From Flavobacterium degerlachei (lineage in GTDB: Bacteria > Bacteroidota > Bacteroidia > Flavobacteriales > Flavobacteriaceae): a stretch of DNA of 64,000 nucleotides. The translations under genes and the position numbers were made by a program. The stretch covers positions 1 through 64,000 of the forward strand of contig NZ_FNMV01000013.1 in the NCBI RefSeq assembly GCF_900106645.1, given 5' to 3'. The notes beneath the pieces are model-generated. The model made no database searches. It was not told the origin of the DNA and was given only the letters and a program-made list of their open reading frames with translations. Shown here piece by piece: positions 18,002 through 29,558 of this stretch (position 1 is its first letter; every line of letters starts with the position of its first letter).

Positions 18002-20966
18002 TTAGAAACTTAAACTTAATCTAGCAAAAACGAATCTTCCGTTTTGTCCAAATTGAGATACATTTCTTGAGTATGTAAATTGGTTTGAACTTTTTAATGA
18101 TTCTAGATTTTCGTCTGGATAAACATCAAAAATATTATTTGCACCAACTACCATTTTAACGTTTTCAGTGAATTTATATCCAACAGAAAAGTCAGTAATT
18201 ACTTTAGCTCCCCAAACTGGGTGCTCAACAGCAATTGTTTGTCCATTTATTACAGCAGTGTCAATAGCTCCATCTCCATTAGCGTCACCTGTATTAGGGT
18301 CAGTAACTTCACCGAAGTATACGTTTCTTAAGAAGAAGTCGAATTTATTAACTGTAATCGAGTTTGTTAAATTTGCTTTAACTCTTGGGATTGATTCTTG
18401 AAGATAAACTCTACTTGATTCAGAATAGTAACTGTTTATTTGACCTGCATCTTCTAATATTTTAGAAGCATGTATTGAACCTACTCTTTTTGTAGTAGAA
18501 AGTGTTCCAGATAAATCAGTTTTCAAAGTCAATCCATTTCCTACGTTTGCTTTATGGCTAATAACGATATCAAGTCCTTTTGATTCTGTGTCAATTGCAT
18601 TAGCAAAGAAAGAGGCTTTATTCGCTCCAGCTTGATTAAAAAGTGTTACTAACTCAGGAGTGTTAGGTACAAATTGATCTGTAAGTACCACTCTGTCGTC
18701 AATTCTCACGATATAAGCATCAGCTGTAAAAGTAAGTCTTGCTGCAGGAATTTTAGCAGTAAAACCGATACTTGCACTTTGAGACTCTTCTTGTTTCAAT
18801 TGTGGAATACCTAATAATTTTGCTACTTGTGAATCATTACTAAATGTACCAACTTCAGACGGGATACCGTTTGTGAATAAAGTCGAAGTTGAATTAAAGT
18901 AAATTTGGTGTAATGAAGGCGCTCTAAATCCTGTAGATACAGCACCACGTATATTAATGTTATCTGTTAATTTATAACGGGATGCCAATTTGTAATTTGT
19001 GGTGTTTCCAAAATCAGAATAGTTTTCATAACGAAGTGCTCCGTTCAACAACCATTTTTCAGTAACGTCATATTCTAAATCAGTGTATAAAGCAAAACTG
19101 TTACGTCCGTTATCAATTGCATTTTCCGGTCTGAAACCTGGAAATACTTGAGCTCCACCCGGTCTTGTGGCGCCGTAGAAATCAGTTGGTAACAAATTGC
19201 TTTCTGAAGGAAGTCCAGAAGCCACGTTTCCATTGATGTCATATTGATTGTAAGAATCTGGTACGCCCGCGTTAATTTTATAATTTTCATGTCTGTATTC
19301 AGAACCAAAAGCAACGTTTAATTTGTCAAATTTTCTAGATACATCCAAGTTGGTTGTGTTTTGAGAAAAACCTAAACCACCTGCATCAAATTCTGTAGGA
19401 GAGTTTTCTCTTAATGTAGCATTTAATGTGTTTTCAATATTATAGTCGAAAGTGTTTTTACCATAAGTATTACTCAAGTCAAAATTCCAAGTTTGGAATA
19501 CCATACCCCTAAGACCTGCAGCTGCAGAGATGTCATTAATAGTAGAATGAATTTCAGGTAAGAAACCATTAGGGTATAAAGCAGTATATGCTCTAGATTG
19601 ATTTGGTTTTCTGTAAAAACCTGCCGCTTCACCAGTTCTATGACTTGTTCCTCCAAAAGCATATACCTCAAGGTTTTCAGTGATAGGATAAGCTCCATTC
19701 AAGAAAAACTGAGCACTTTCTAAAGAAGATTGTCCCACTTTCATGTTGAAATCTCTTCTTTGAAGGTTTCTATACGCTAATTCACCTTCAGTAGCATCGA
19801 AATTTAATGCTGATTGCATAGTACCAATTGTGTTTGCTGCAAGAATAGAAGTTTGTTGTGCGGCAGTAAAATATCCTACTTGCGGAGCATACGTTTTAAT
19901 TGCAGTCAGGATTTGAGCAGAATTTGGTGTGTTATTAATATTTCCCCATAATGTATTGATATTTGTACCTGCTTCTGCAGCTCTTTGTTCAATTGCATTA
20001 AATCCGCTGAACAATCCTCCAGTTACATCTTTTGCTCTACTTGTTTGGCCTCTTAATTGAAAACTTGCTGTAGCATTGATGAAACTTTTTTCTTTACCAA
20101 GACCTGTACCGTAGTTCAAGTCAATTTGAGCATTGTTTCCATCATTACCACCTCTGTGATCATTAGCTCCTTTAGAGAAATTACTTCCTCCATAAAGATT
20201 GATATCTAGTTTGTTCGTTGCTTTTTTCACATTGATGTTAATAACACCTGCAATCGCATCTGAACCGTATTGTGCAGAAGCACCATCTCTTAATACCTCA
20301 ATTCTATCGATAGCAAAAGCGGGAATAGCATTTAAATCTGTTCCTACAGATCCTCTTCCTGGAGAACCATTAATGTTTACTAATGAAGAAGTGTGTCTTC
20401 TTTTTCCGTTTACCAATACTAAAACTTGGTCTGGACCTAAACCTCTTAATTGAGCAGGGTCAATATGATCCGTTCCATCCGCTACTGTAGCAGTATTAGA
20501 AGTAAACGATGGGGCTACCATGTTTAAGATCTGGTTTAAGTTGGCTTGCGCTCCTTGTGAAGCAATGTCTTTCATGCTGATTACATCAATAGGCACAGCT
20601 GATTACATCAATAGGCACAGCTGATTCAGTTACTGTTCTTGCAGCGCTACGAGATCCAAGGATAACAACATCCTGAAGAGCTACACCGCTTTCTGATAAA
20701 GAAACGTTAACAGCACTTCCTGTAACTTTAACGTTCTTAGTTTCTAGACCAACATAGGAGAATTGTAATATATCTCCAATCTTTGCCATGATCGAATATT
20801 TACCATCAGCATCAGTGGTTGTACCATTGCTGGTGTCTTTTACCAGAACAGAAGCTGCTGGTAGAGTTCCTTTTGTGTCATCTGTAACGACACCCGAAAC
20901 TTTAATTTGCTGTGCAGTTAATCCCGCAGAGAAAATTAAGGTTAGAATAAAAATTAGCTTTTTCAT
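18002..20966 (-). pseudogene. TonB-dependent receptor, frameshifted by a 22-bp tandem duplication
   Basis: The gene begins with a signal peptide (MKKLIFILTLIFSAGLTAQ), a carboxypeptidase-like regulatory domain (SGVVTDDTKGTLPAASVLVKD) and the start of a plug, then stops in frame after PIDVISCAY at 20586. From 20596 the shifted frame resumes at PIDVISMKDIASQG and runs through plug (LRGLGPDQVLVLVNGKR, EVLRDGASAQYG) and beta-barrel to a terminal aromatic ARLSLSF. Removing one 22-bp copy restores a continuous frame of about 980 residues. Both parts are otherwise undamaged, so the break is recent or reversible. Downstream reinitiation would give a product without a signal peptide. Intact receptors import siderophores, vitamins or glycans; the ligand is unknown. 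Confidence 0.93.
20576..20626. repeat. Two perfect 22-bp tandem copies plus a 7-bp partial third
   Basis: Copy 1 is 20576-20597, copy 2 is 20598-20619, and the first seven bases (GCTGATT) recur at 20620-20626. A single-copy allele would therefore have GCTGATT on both sides of 15 bp, a suitable substrate for replication slippage. The unit is not a multiple of three and frameshifts the receptor. Confidence 0.97.
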
Positions 20967-21023
20967 TTTTGGTTGTTTAGTTTGTTTCGGCTAATTTACA
21001 AATTTATAAGCGATATGTTATTT

Positions 21024-21044
21024 ATTTGTTAAAAAATAACAAAT
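21024..21044. promoter_or_regulatory. Operator-like palindrome upstream of the receptor
   Basis: ATTTGTTA-N5-TAACAAAT is a perfect 8-bp inverted repeat with 5-bp spacing, 18 bp upstream of the candidate -7 box. Its position suits a regulator site, but no regulator is encoded nearby. Confidence 0.35.
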
Positions 21045-21226
21045 TGATAATTTGATGTGTTATTTTGAGCCATTCTTGGGAATTTGTCAGTCATTACCTG
21101 ATTATATGTTGATTATGTAATTATAGGCTTTTTTTATATTTTACTGATAAGTCTGAAAATTTAGCTATGAACTGTATTTTTTCTTACATTCGACGTGGTA
21201 GTAGCAATCCTCTTATTTTTTGTATA

Positions 21227-21294
21227 AAAAAAAGTCTAATTTGAAAAAATCATAGTATGGACTTTACGTACTATAAATTTTTCAAATTAGACTT
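21227..21294 (-). terminator. Long rlmF terminator hairpin
   Basis: A perfect 17-bp stem (21232-21248 with 21278-21294) encloses a second 6-bp stem, ATAGTA/TACTAT (21252-21257 with 21269-21274). The minus strand continues with a T run. It begins 49 nt past the rlmF stop. Confidence 0.8.
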
Positions 21295-21343
21295 CTTGTG
21301 AAGTGTAGAATGACGGTTCTTCTGGAAAACCTATTTGTTCTAT

Positions 21344-22291
21344 CTATTCAAATTTCCATTCTTTCTGCTGTGATTCACTCAAGAATGTCCATGCAATAAT
21401 ACGACTGATTTTTTGGCCCTGAGCCATATCAATTGTTTTTACTTCAACAACATTTACTTTGTTTAATGTTTTATAAATGCTCGAAAGATGTGATTGTTTT
21501 GATACTAATGTAGTGAACCATAAACACTGCATCGGATACTTAGCACTTTCGTAAATCATTTGTGTAATAAAACCAAGTTCTCCACCTTCACACCATAATT
21601 CGGCATTTTGGCCACCAAAGTTCAATACTGGTTTTGTAGTCTTTGTGTTTTCTAAATTATTTATTTTTCGCAAAGTACTTTTTGTAGCTTCTTCTTGTGA
21701 GCTATGAAAAGGGGGATTGCAAATAGTGAAAGCAAATTTGTCTTCGGGTGTAATTATATTTTTAAAAATAAAGCGTGATTCAGTTTGTTGCTGCAAACTG
21801 ATGCTGTCAATCAATTTAGGATTGGCTTCAATTATTTTGCCACAATTTTCAATCGCTTTTTCATCGATATCAGTTCCTACAAAACTCCATCCATAAGTTG
21901 CATTTCCTATTATTGGATAAATACAATTTGCACCAACACCAATATCCAAGCCTTGTACCGTTTCTCCTCTAGGAATTACGCCATTATTAGATGTTGCCAA
22001 TAAATCAGCAATGTAATGAATGTAGTCAGCGCGCCCAGGAATGGGAGGACATAAATAATTTGCAGGAATATCCCAATTTTGAATATCGTAATACGTTTTA
22101 AGTAAGGCGTTATTTAAAGCTTTTACTGCTTCAGGGTTACTAAAATCAACAGTTTCAATATTGTGCTCGTTAATCGAAACAAAAGGTTTTAATTCAGGAC
22201 TGTTTTCAATTAAAAGGTTAAAGTCGTATCTGAATCTATGTTGATTTCTTGGATGTAAATTGGTTTTCTCTGTTATTGTTTTAGGAGTCAT
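21344..22291 (-). CDS. rlmF: 23S rRNA (adenine1618-N6)-methyltransferase
   Basis: This 315-residue SAM-dependent methyltransferase modifies A1618 of 23S rRNA. The N-terminus carries the family pattern LHPRNQHRFRYDF, followed by ANYLCPPIPGRADYIHYIADLL. The SAM fold is GLDIGVGANCIYPIIG, and the catalytic motif IV is NPPFHSS. The length matches E. coli RlmF (YbiN). The gene stands alone with its own terminator. Confidence 0.92.
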   Translation of the reverse strand: MTPKTITEKTNLHPRNQHRFRYDFNLLIENSPELKPFVSINEHNIETVDFSNPEAVKALNNALLKTYYDIQNWDIPANYLCPPIPGRADYIHYIADLLATSNNGVIPRGETVQGLDIGVGANCIYPIIGNATYGWSFVGTDIDEKAIENCGKIIEANPKLIDSISLQQQTESRFIFKNIITPEDKFAFTICNPPFHSSQEEATKSTLRKINNLENTKTTKPVLNFGGQNAELWCEGGELGFITQMIYESAKYPMQCLWFTTLVSKQSHLSSIYKTLNKVNVVEVKTIDMAQGQKISRIIAWTFLSESQQKEWKFE

Positions 22292-22402
22292 TTTGTGTGT
22301 TTCAGGGCAATAATTGTGATTTCATATATGTGAGAGTCTTTAGCAAGTTATATAAAAATTAACCGCTTTGATCATTTATTGTTGGTTTATTGAGATTAAT
22401 TA

Positions 22403-23065
22403 CTAATCCGAACATTCCATCATTAGTAAGTCTCCCTGATCGTGTTCTATTATGACGATACCGTCATTGACTACATGATTACTACTACCGGTGCGATATC
22501 CTATAGTTAAAGTATCATTTTGCAAAGGATAAAATAAATTTTCAGACTGGATTCCAGTTACATGACCTATTGGTATTAATGATATAGGGGTGTCTGCTGT
22601 ATACCATTTCTCAAATTTTTTAGGTAATAAAAACACCTTTGAATGGTCGTCTAATATGACAATCTTTAATTTTTCTCTATATCGTACAATGTTCGTTAGA
22701 TTTGTAATCGTGTGATCAGTACGTTTTCCGGTAGCCCAAACTACATTTACAGCGGGAATATTCCTTTGGTGGAGATAATCAAATGCTTTTTCCAAATCAG
22801 TTTTACTCTGGTCTGGGGTATGAACTATTTCAATGGGATATTGTTTTTCTTTGTAGTAATTGGCATCAAAATCACGGTCAAAATCACCTAAAAGAACGTC
22901 TACTTTAATATCCAGCTGCATAACTCTTTCCATAGCGGAGTCTAACACTATTACTAAAGGTGACCATTCTAGCAATTGTCCCAACAATTCGGGATTGCAT
23001 GAAGCGCCATTTGCAATTATTAATGCGGGTTCTTGGTCATCGCGAACAATATGGTGTGAGGACAT
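22403..23065 (-). CDS. thiN: Thiamine pyrophosphokinase
   Basis: This 220-residue enzyme transfers pyrophosphate from ATP to thiamine to make thiamine diphosphate. The fold's typical motifs are present: LIIANGASCNPELL, LGDFDRDFD (acidic metal site), and TPDQSKTDLEKAFDYL, followed by VVWATGKRTDHTITNL. Length is normal for bacterial ThiN/TPK. It is preceded by a good promoter and is monocistronic, so it likely serves thiamine salvage or supply for TPP enzymes. Confidence 0.9.
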   Translation of the reverse strand: MSSHHIVRDDQEPALIIANGASCNPELLGQLLEWSPLVIVLDSAMERVMQLDIKVDVLLGDFDRDFDANYYKEKQYPIEIVHTPDQSKTDLEKAFDYLHQRNIPAVNVVWATGKRTDHTITNLTNIVRYREKLKIVILDDHSKVFLLPKKFEKWYTADTPISLIPIGHVTGIQSENLFYPLQNDTLTIGYRTGSSNHVVNDGIVIIEHDQGDLLMMECSD

Positions 23066-23116
23066 TTTGAGAAGTGGGGTTATGATATAGAATCGTTAAT
23101 TCGATTATATTTTTTG

Positions 23117-23144
23117 CAAAGATAGAAAATAGTTTTCAATACAA
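23117..23144 (-). promoter_or_regulatory. Thiamine pyrophosphokinase promoter
   Basis: On the minus strand TTG-N17-TATCTTTG matches the consensus. The -7 box lies 51 nt before the ATG. Confidence 0.65.
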
Positions 23145-23205
23145 TTTTTGATTTTACGACTTCTATAAATTCCGGGAAATAGTTGGGGATTAAAACAATA
23201 ACAAT

Positions 23206-24027
23206 TTATTTAATTATATATTTTTTGGAGTCGGCTTCACTTATTGAGAAATAGCCCAAAGGGTAATTATCAGGATTTGTAGAATTAATGATGTTTCCTC
23301 TTACAGTTGCAGGTGGTGCCTGAAATGGTCCACCGCCTGAGCTTCCTGCAATGCTAATCAACACATTCATGTAGTTATAGTATGGTTTAGAAATCCCAAA
23401 ATGAGTTACTGTAATTTCGTCTCCAGTTTTTAAATCGTCACTTTGAGAAATGCTGAAAAATTTATTTCCTTGAAAAAAAGTATCTTCATCTGCATAATAA
23501 TTTTGTTTCACTTGATTCGAGTAATGATAATTGTATAAATAATAATTAGTTTCATTTGCAGGATCTGTATAATAGGTTTTGATTTCTATATCCTTACCTG
23601 TAAAACCTCCTTCGTTATTTTGAATGATTTCAGTAATTGGAGCGACTGATTTTAAGCTCTCAGTTGCAGTATAGGTATTGCCTTTGTTTATAACTGTCAA
23701 AGTATAGGTTTCATTAATTACAGCTTTGAAGTTGGAGCATATGTATACTCCTGTATTTGAAATTTCTTTAAAACTGAAAGTAGTATTTGAACTGTTTTTT
23801 ATATAAACGATGGCTCCTGAAACTTTTGGAATTTCAGTGCTGTAGTAATTAGTGGTTGTCGTTAATTTTATTTGTTGTTCATTTCCAATGGTACCTTTAT
23901 ACCAATTGATAGACGCTTCTATAACAAGTTTTGGAGCGTCAGTTTGTAGATCGATGTTAACTACATCCTCACAACTGTTCAAGAAAATAGCGACTATTAG
24001 TACTAAAAGTATATTTATTTTTTTCAT
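23206..24027 (-). CDS. DUF4249 lipoprotein, partner of a TonB-dependent receptor
   Basis: The protein has 273 residues with a lipoprotein signal (lipid-bearing C19 in FLNSCEDVV). The pattern DLQTDAPKLVIEASI is the hallmark of DUF4249 proteins of Bacteroidota, which are usually encoded directly downstream of a receptor. They are thought to be surface-exposed or periplasm-facing outer membrane partners; the ligand is unknown. Here the ATG is 4 nt after the receptor stop, so the two are co-translated. No frameshift or loss is visible. Confidence 0.85.
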   Translation of the reverse strand: MKKINILLVLIVAIFLNSCEDVVNIDLQTDAPKLVIEASINWYKGTIGNEQQIKLTTTTNYYSTEIPKVSGAIVYIKNSSNTTFSFKEISNTGVYICSNFKAVINETYTLTVINKGNTYTATESLKSVAPITEIIQNNEGGFTGKDIEIKTYYTDPANETNYYLYNYHYSNQVKQNYYADEDTFFQGNKFFSISQSDDLKTGDEITVTHFGISKPYYNYMNVLISIAGSSGGGPFQAPPATVRGNIINSTNPDNYPLGYFSISEADSKKYIIK

Positions 24028-24031
24028 CTGC

Positions 24032-26413
24032 TTAGAATTTGAAGTTATAACTGACCGCTGGAACGATACCGAAAATAGATGTTTTTACTGCCTCGTTATT
24101 ACCGGTGTCTGCATTTTCTCTGAAGTTTATAGACGCTGCGTTTTTACGATTATACAAATTGTAAATGCTAAAAACCCATTCGCCTTTCCAGTTTCTGTTT
24201 ATGTTTTTACGCGGTGTTAATGTTGCTGCGATGTCTAGATGGTGATAAGTGGGTAGGCGATTCTCATTTCTCAGTCCATAACTAGGAACAGTAACTCCCA
24301 AGTATTCGTATTGCCCTTTTGGATAGGTTACGGGCTGCCCGGTTTGTAGGGAGAAATTCGATCCAAAAGACCATTTTTCGTTTAAATTATAAGAACTCGT
24401 AATGGCAATATTATGCAATTTATCATAAACAGAATTATACCACTGTCCATTATTAATACCTGATTCTAATGCTGTTCTTCCGGGTGTTTGTTGCTCAGAC
24501 TTTGAAAGAGTATACGATATCCATCCGTTTAATTTCCCTTCATTTTTTCGAAACATGAGTTCTAATCCATAAGATCTTAATTGCCCGTTAAGAATTATTT
24601 GTTCTATTGCTTTATTTGCAATCAAATCAGCGCCATCAATGTAGTCCAATCTGTTTTGTACTTCTTTATAATAAGTTTCTACTTCAATAGAATACATTTG
24701 GTTCTCAAAATTTTTAAAATATCCTAGAGCAACTTGGTCTGCAATTTGTGGTTTGATATAAGTATCACTTGGTGTCCATACATCAAGTGGAGTAGGAGAT
24801 GAGGTGTTTGAAATCAGTTGTAAATACTGAACCATTCTGTTGTAACTCGCCTTTACAGATTGATCGTCATTAATTTTGTAGGCAATAGAAAAACGAGGTT
24901 CTAGATTGTTGTAGCTTTTAATCGTTTTGTTTTTTTCGTAGAAAGTAGTACTTATTGGAGTCGCTTTTTCGTAAATCTGTAAATCAGTATTGAAAGTGAT
25001 TGGGTTGTTATCAGCATAATTATTTACGGTAGATTGTCCTAATCTATAAAATAGACTGTAACGCAACCCATAGGATAACGAGATCTTTTTAGAAATGTCT
25101 TGTTCAGCACTAATGTATAATGAAGGTTCAAAGGCATATTTCTTATCTAATTGATCAAAATTAATTCCAGAATTTTCATCAGAAGGTCGGATGGTTCCCG
25201 GATTAAACTCATAATAAATGGCGTTTGCACCATAATTCAATTTGAAGGTATCAGAAATATAATTTTTGAAGTCGTATTTGATGTTGTAATTTCGAATTCC
25301 AGAATCCCATTTGAAACCAACAAAATCAAGGTCTAGACCATAATAATAGTCACTATAAATAAGCGATAAATTTGAAAATAACTTGTCTGAAAATAGATGG
25401 TTCCAGCGCAAGTTTAAAGTTGAATTACCATAAATATTGGTAAAGCTTTTGTTTAGGCTAAAAACATCTCTTCCAAAATATCCCGATAGATAAAGATTGT
25501 TATTTGGATTCAATTTATAACTCAGTTTTGTATTCAAATCATAAAAATAAGCGGAGTTGTCTTTTTGATCTTCGGATAGCTTTAAAAACAAATGGGCATA
25601 GGAACTTCTTCCTCCAATAAGGAATGAACCTTTATCTTTTACAATTGGTCCTTCGGCCAAAATTCTACTGGAGATTAGTCCTATTCCACCACTTACATGA
25701 AAACCTTTACTGCTACCGTCTTTTTGGTAAATGTCCAAAACAGAAGAAGCTCTTCCTCCAAAACGTGCTGGAATTCCTCCTTTGTATAATTTTAGATCTT
25801 TTATGGCATCAGGGTTAAAAACCGAAAAGAAACCAAATACATGTGAGGAACTAAATATGGTCGCTTCGTCTAGTAAGATTAAATTTTGGTCTGCACCTCC
25901 ACCACGAACGTTAAACCCAGAGGCTCCTTCGCCAGCATTAGTAACTCCAGGAAGTAATAAAAGTGATTTTATTATATCTACTTCTCCTAGAACGACAGGC
26001 ATTCTCTTGATCGAGCTGATAGATAGTTTGTTGATGCTCATCTCAGGAGAGCGAATATTGCTGGACGAATTTTGGCCAGTAATAATAACTTCCTGTAGTA
26101 CTTCACTACTGTCAGATAAGCTAAAGTTGGTTTTAGTGTTTTCTGATAATGTTACTTGTTTACTAATGGTTTGAAAGCCAATGTAGCTAATTTGTATGGT
26201 ATAATCTCCTTCAGGAAGTGTAATGGAATAAAAACCATACTCGTTAGTAAGTGCGGCTGCTTTTGCTTCAGGGATATATACATTTACTCCAATGAGGGTC
26301 TCGTTGTTTCTACCATCGGTAATTATTCCGCTTAAAGTAAATTTATCTTGTGAAAAAGAAGAAATAGTAATTAAAAGAAAGGTAAAGAGGAAGCAATATT
26401 TTTTTGAAAGCAT
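24032..26413 (-). CDS. TonB-dependent receptor with carboxypeptidase-like N-domain
   Basis: This 793-residue outer membrane protein starts with a signal peptide ending near SSFSQ. A carboxypeptidase regulatory-like beta domain follows (LSGIITDGRNNETLIGVNVYIPEA), then the plug (PVVLGEVDIIKSLLLLPGV, GFNVRGGGADQNLILLDEA) and a long beta-barrel with many aromatic girdle residues, ending in VSYNFKF with the usual terminal Phe. Receptors of this type, paired with DUF4249, take up an unidentified substrate using TonB energy. The gene is intact, unlike the receptor at 18002-20966. It is first in a two-gene operon. Confidence 0.92.
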   Translation of the reverse strand: MLSKKYCFLFTFLLITISSFSQDKFTLSGIITDGRNNETLIGVNVYIPEAKAAALTNEYGFYSITLPEGDYTIQISYIGFQTISKQVTLSENTKTNFSLSDSSEVLQEVIITGQNSSSNIRSPEMSINKLSISSIKRMPVVLGEVDIIKSLLLLPGVTNAGEGASGFNVRGGGADQNLILLDEATIFSSSHVFGFFSVFNPDAIKDLKLYKGGIPARFGGRASSVLDIYQKDGSSKGFHVSGGIGLISSRILAEGPIVKDKGSFLIGGRSSYAHLFLKLSEDQKDNSAYFYDLNTKLSYKLNPNNNLYLSGYFGRDVFSLNKSFTNIYGNSTLNLRWNHLFSDKLFSNLSLIYSDYYYGLDLDFVGFKWDSGIRNYNIKYDFKNYISDTFKLNYGANAIYYEFNPGTIRPSDENSGINFDQLDKKYAFEPSLYISAEQDISKKISLSYGLRYSLFYRLGQSTVNNYADNNPITFNTDLQIYEKATPISTTFYEKNKTIKSYNNLEPRFSIAYKINDDQSVKASYNRMVQYLQLISNTSSPTPLDVWTPSDTYIKPQIADQVALGYFKNFENQMYSIEVETYYKEVQNRLDYIDGADLIANKAIEQIILNGQLRSYGLELMFRKNEGKLNGWISYTLSKSEQQTPGRTALESGINNGQWYNSVYDKLHNIAITSSYNLNEKWSFGSNFSLQTGQPVTYPKGQYEYLGVTVPSYGLRNENRLPTYHHLDIAATLTPRKNINRNWKGEWVFSIYNLYNRKNAASINFRENADTGNNEAVKTSIFGIVPAVSYNFKF

Positions 26414-26487
26414 TTCTTAAAGTTTGAATTACAAATTTGGTAAAAAATAAGTAAATTGCTATTAAACAATGGTTAAAAAGTATAAAT

Positions 26488-26517
26488 AAAAAAAGACAAC
26501 TGTTTCCAGTTGCCTTT
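26488..26517 (-). terminator. icd terminator
   Basis: The arms GACAACTG and CAGTTGCC (one mismatch) have a TTTC loop, with a T run on the minus strand, 28 nt past the icd stop. Confidence 0.75.
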
Positions 26518-26544
26518 ATTAGTTTAGTAAGTAGTAAAATTGAA

Positions 26545-28791
<2,247 letters not shown>

Positions 28792-28838
28792 CTAAAAAAA
28801 GGATCTGAAATGTATGTAATGCTTAAAATTAAGCCATG

Positions 28839-28846
28839 CAAATATA
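28839..28846 (-). promoter_or_regulatory. Candidate icd -7 box
   Basis: TATATTTG on the minus strand matches TAnnTTTG. No TTG is seen at the expected upstream spacing. Confidence 0.4.
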
Positions 28847-28985
28847 ATAAAATCAGACCATAGTTTGATTCTGTGCCGTATAGAATTGGTTGAATTATAG
28901 GATTGTTAACTTGTTAACCATGAATTTGTTGTTTTGTTAACAGAATGACTTCAAATTCAGAAATCTTGAATTTTTTTAGAAAAAA

Positions 28986-29019
28986 GCAAAAAAAAAGTCC
29001 CGACAATGTCGAGACTTTT
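28986..29019 (-). terminator. rplS terminator
   Basis: An AGTC/GACT stem continued by CGAC/GTCG, with one internal mismatch, is followed by a T run on the minus strand, about 20 nt after the rplS stop. Confidence 0.8.
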
Positions 29020-29038
29020 ATGATAAAGAGATATTTGA

Positions 29039-29389
29039 CTATCTTCTTTTGTCTTTGATTTTTGCTTTTTTACCAGTAAGTTCTCTGAAGTAGAAAATTC
29101 TAGCTCTACGAACTGCACCTTTTTTGTTGATTTCAACTTTTTGTAAAGCTGGCAAGTTTACAGGGAAGATACGCTCAACTCCTACAGAACCTGACATTTT
29201 ACGAATAGTAAAAGTTTCTGTGTTACCAGAACCTCTTCTTTGGATAACAACTCCTTTAAAAAACTGTGTTCTAGTTTTTTCACCCTCTTTAATTTCGTAG
29301 TAAACTGTGATAGTATCACCAGCTCCAAATAAAGGGAATTCTTTTCTTGTTACTAATTCGTCTTGAACGAATTTCATTAAATCTGCCAT
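29039..29389 (-). CDS. rplS: 50S ribosomal protein L19
   Basis: This 116-residue large-subunit protein sits at the 30S-50S interface. It shows the family patterns PLFGAGDTITVYYEIKEGEKTR, FKGVVIQRRGSG, TFTIRKMSGSVGVERIFP, and RRARIFYFRELTGKKAKIKDKR. It lies 169 nt downstream of trmD, keeping the widespread trmD-rplS order but without rpsP and rimM. A minus-strand TACTTTTG at 29462-29469 may give it its own promoter. Confidence 0.96.
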   Translation of the reverse strand: MADLMKFVQDELVTRKEFPLFGAGDTITVYYEIKEGEKTRTQFFKGVVIQRRGSGNTETFTIRKMSGSVGVERIFPVNLPALQKVEINKKGAVRRARIFYFRELTGKKAKIKDKRR

Positions 29390-29501
29390 GATAATTTTAA
29401 TTATGGTTTTTTATCAAATCAACATTCACGGATCTCGCCAGAGGTTGGTCTAAAGTGGGTGCAAAAGTAGAAAAAAATGTTTAAAGTTTAAAGTTTATTT
29501 T

Positions 29502-29539
29502 GTTTAAAGTTCAAACGTTCAGTATTTTCAACTTTAAAC
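29502..29539 (-). repeat. Inverted GTTTAAAGTT repeat between trmD and rplS
   Basis: GTTTAAAGTT (29502-29511) and AACTTTAAAC (29530-29539) form a perfect 10-bp inverted repeat 20 nt past the trmD stop; further direct copies of TTTAAAGTT follow around 29480-29496. It could act as a weak terminator or attenuator, or be a degenerate simple repeat. Confidence 0.4.
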
Positions 29540-29558
29540 CTGAAACTTCAAACTAATT

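Larger units (their letters stand above)
20967..21343. other. 377-bp intergenic region, receptor upstream region
   Basis: The region contains a minus-strand TAAATTTG (20999-21006), a candidate -7 box 32 nt before the receptor ATG, an operator-like inverted repeat at 21024-21044, and the rlmF terminator at 21227-21294. I see no coding sequence. Confidence 0.6.

Noticed and set aside
20586..20966. Annotating the N-terminal receptor fragment as a separate small protein
   Set aside because: The fragment joins the downstream frame exactly when one 22-bp copy is removed, so it is part of one disrupted gene.
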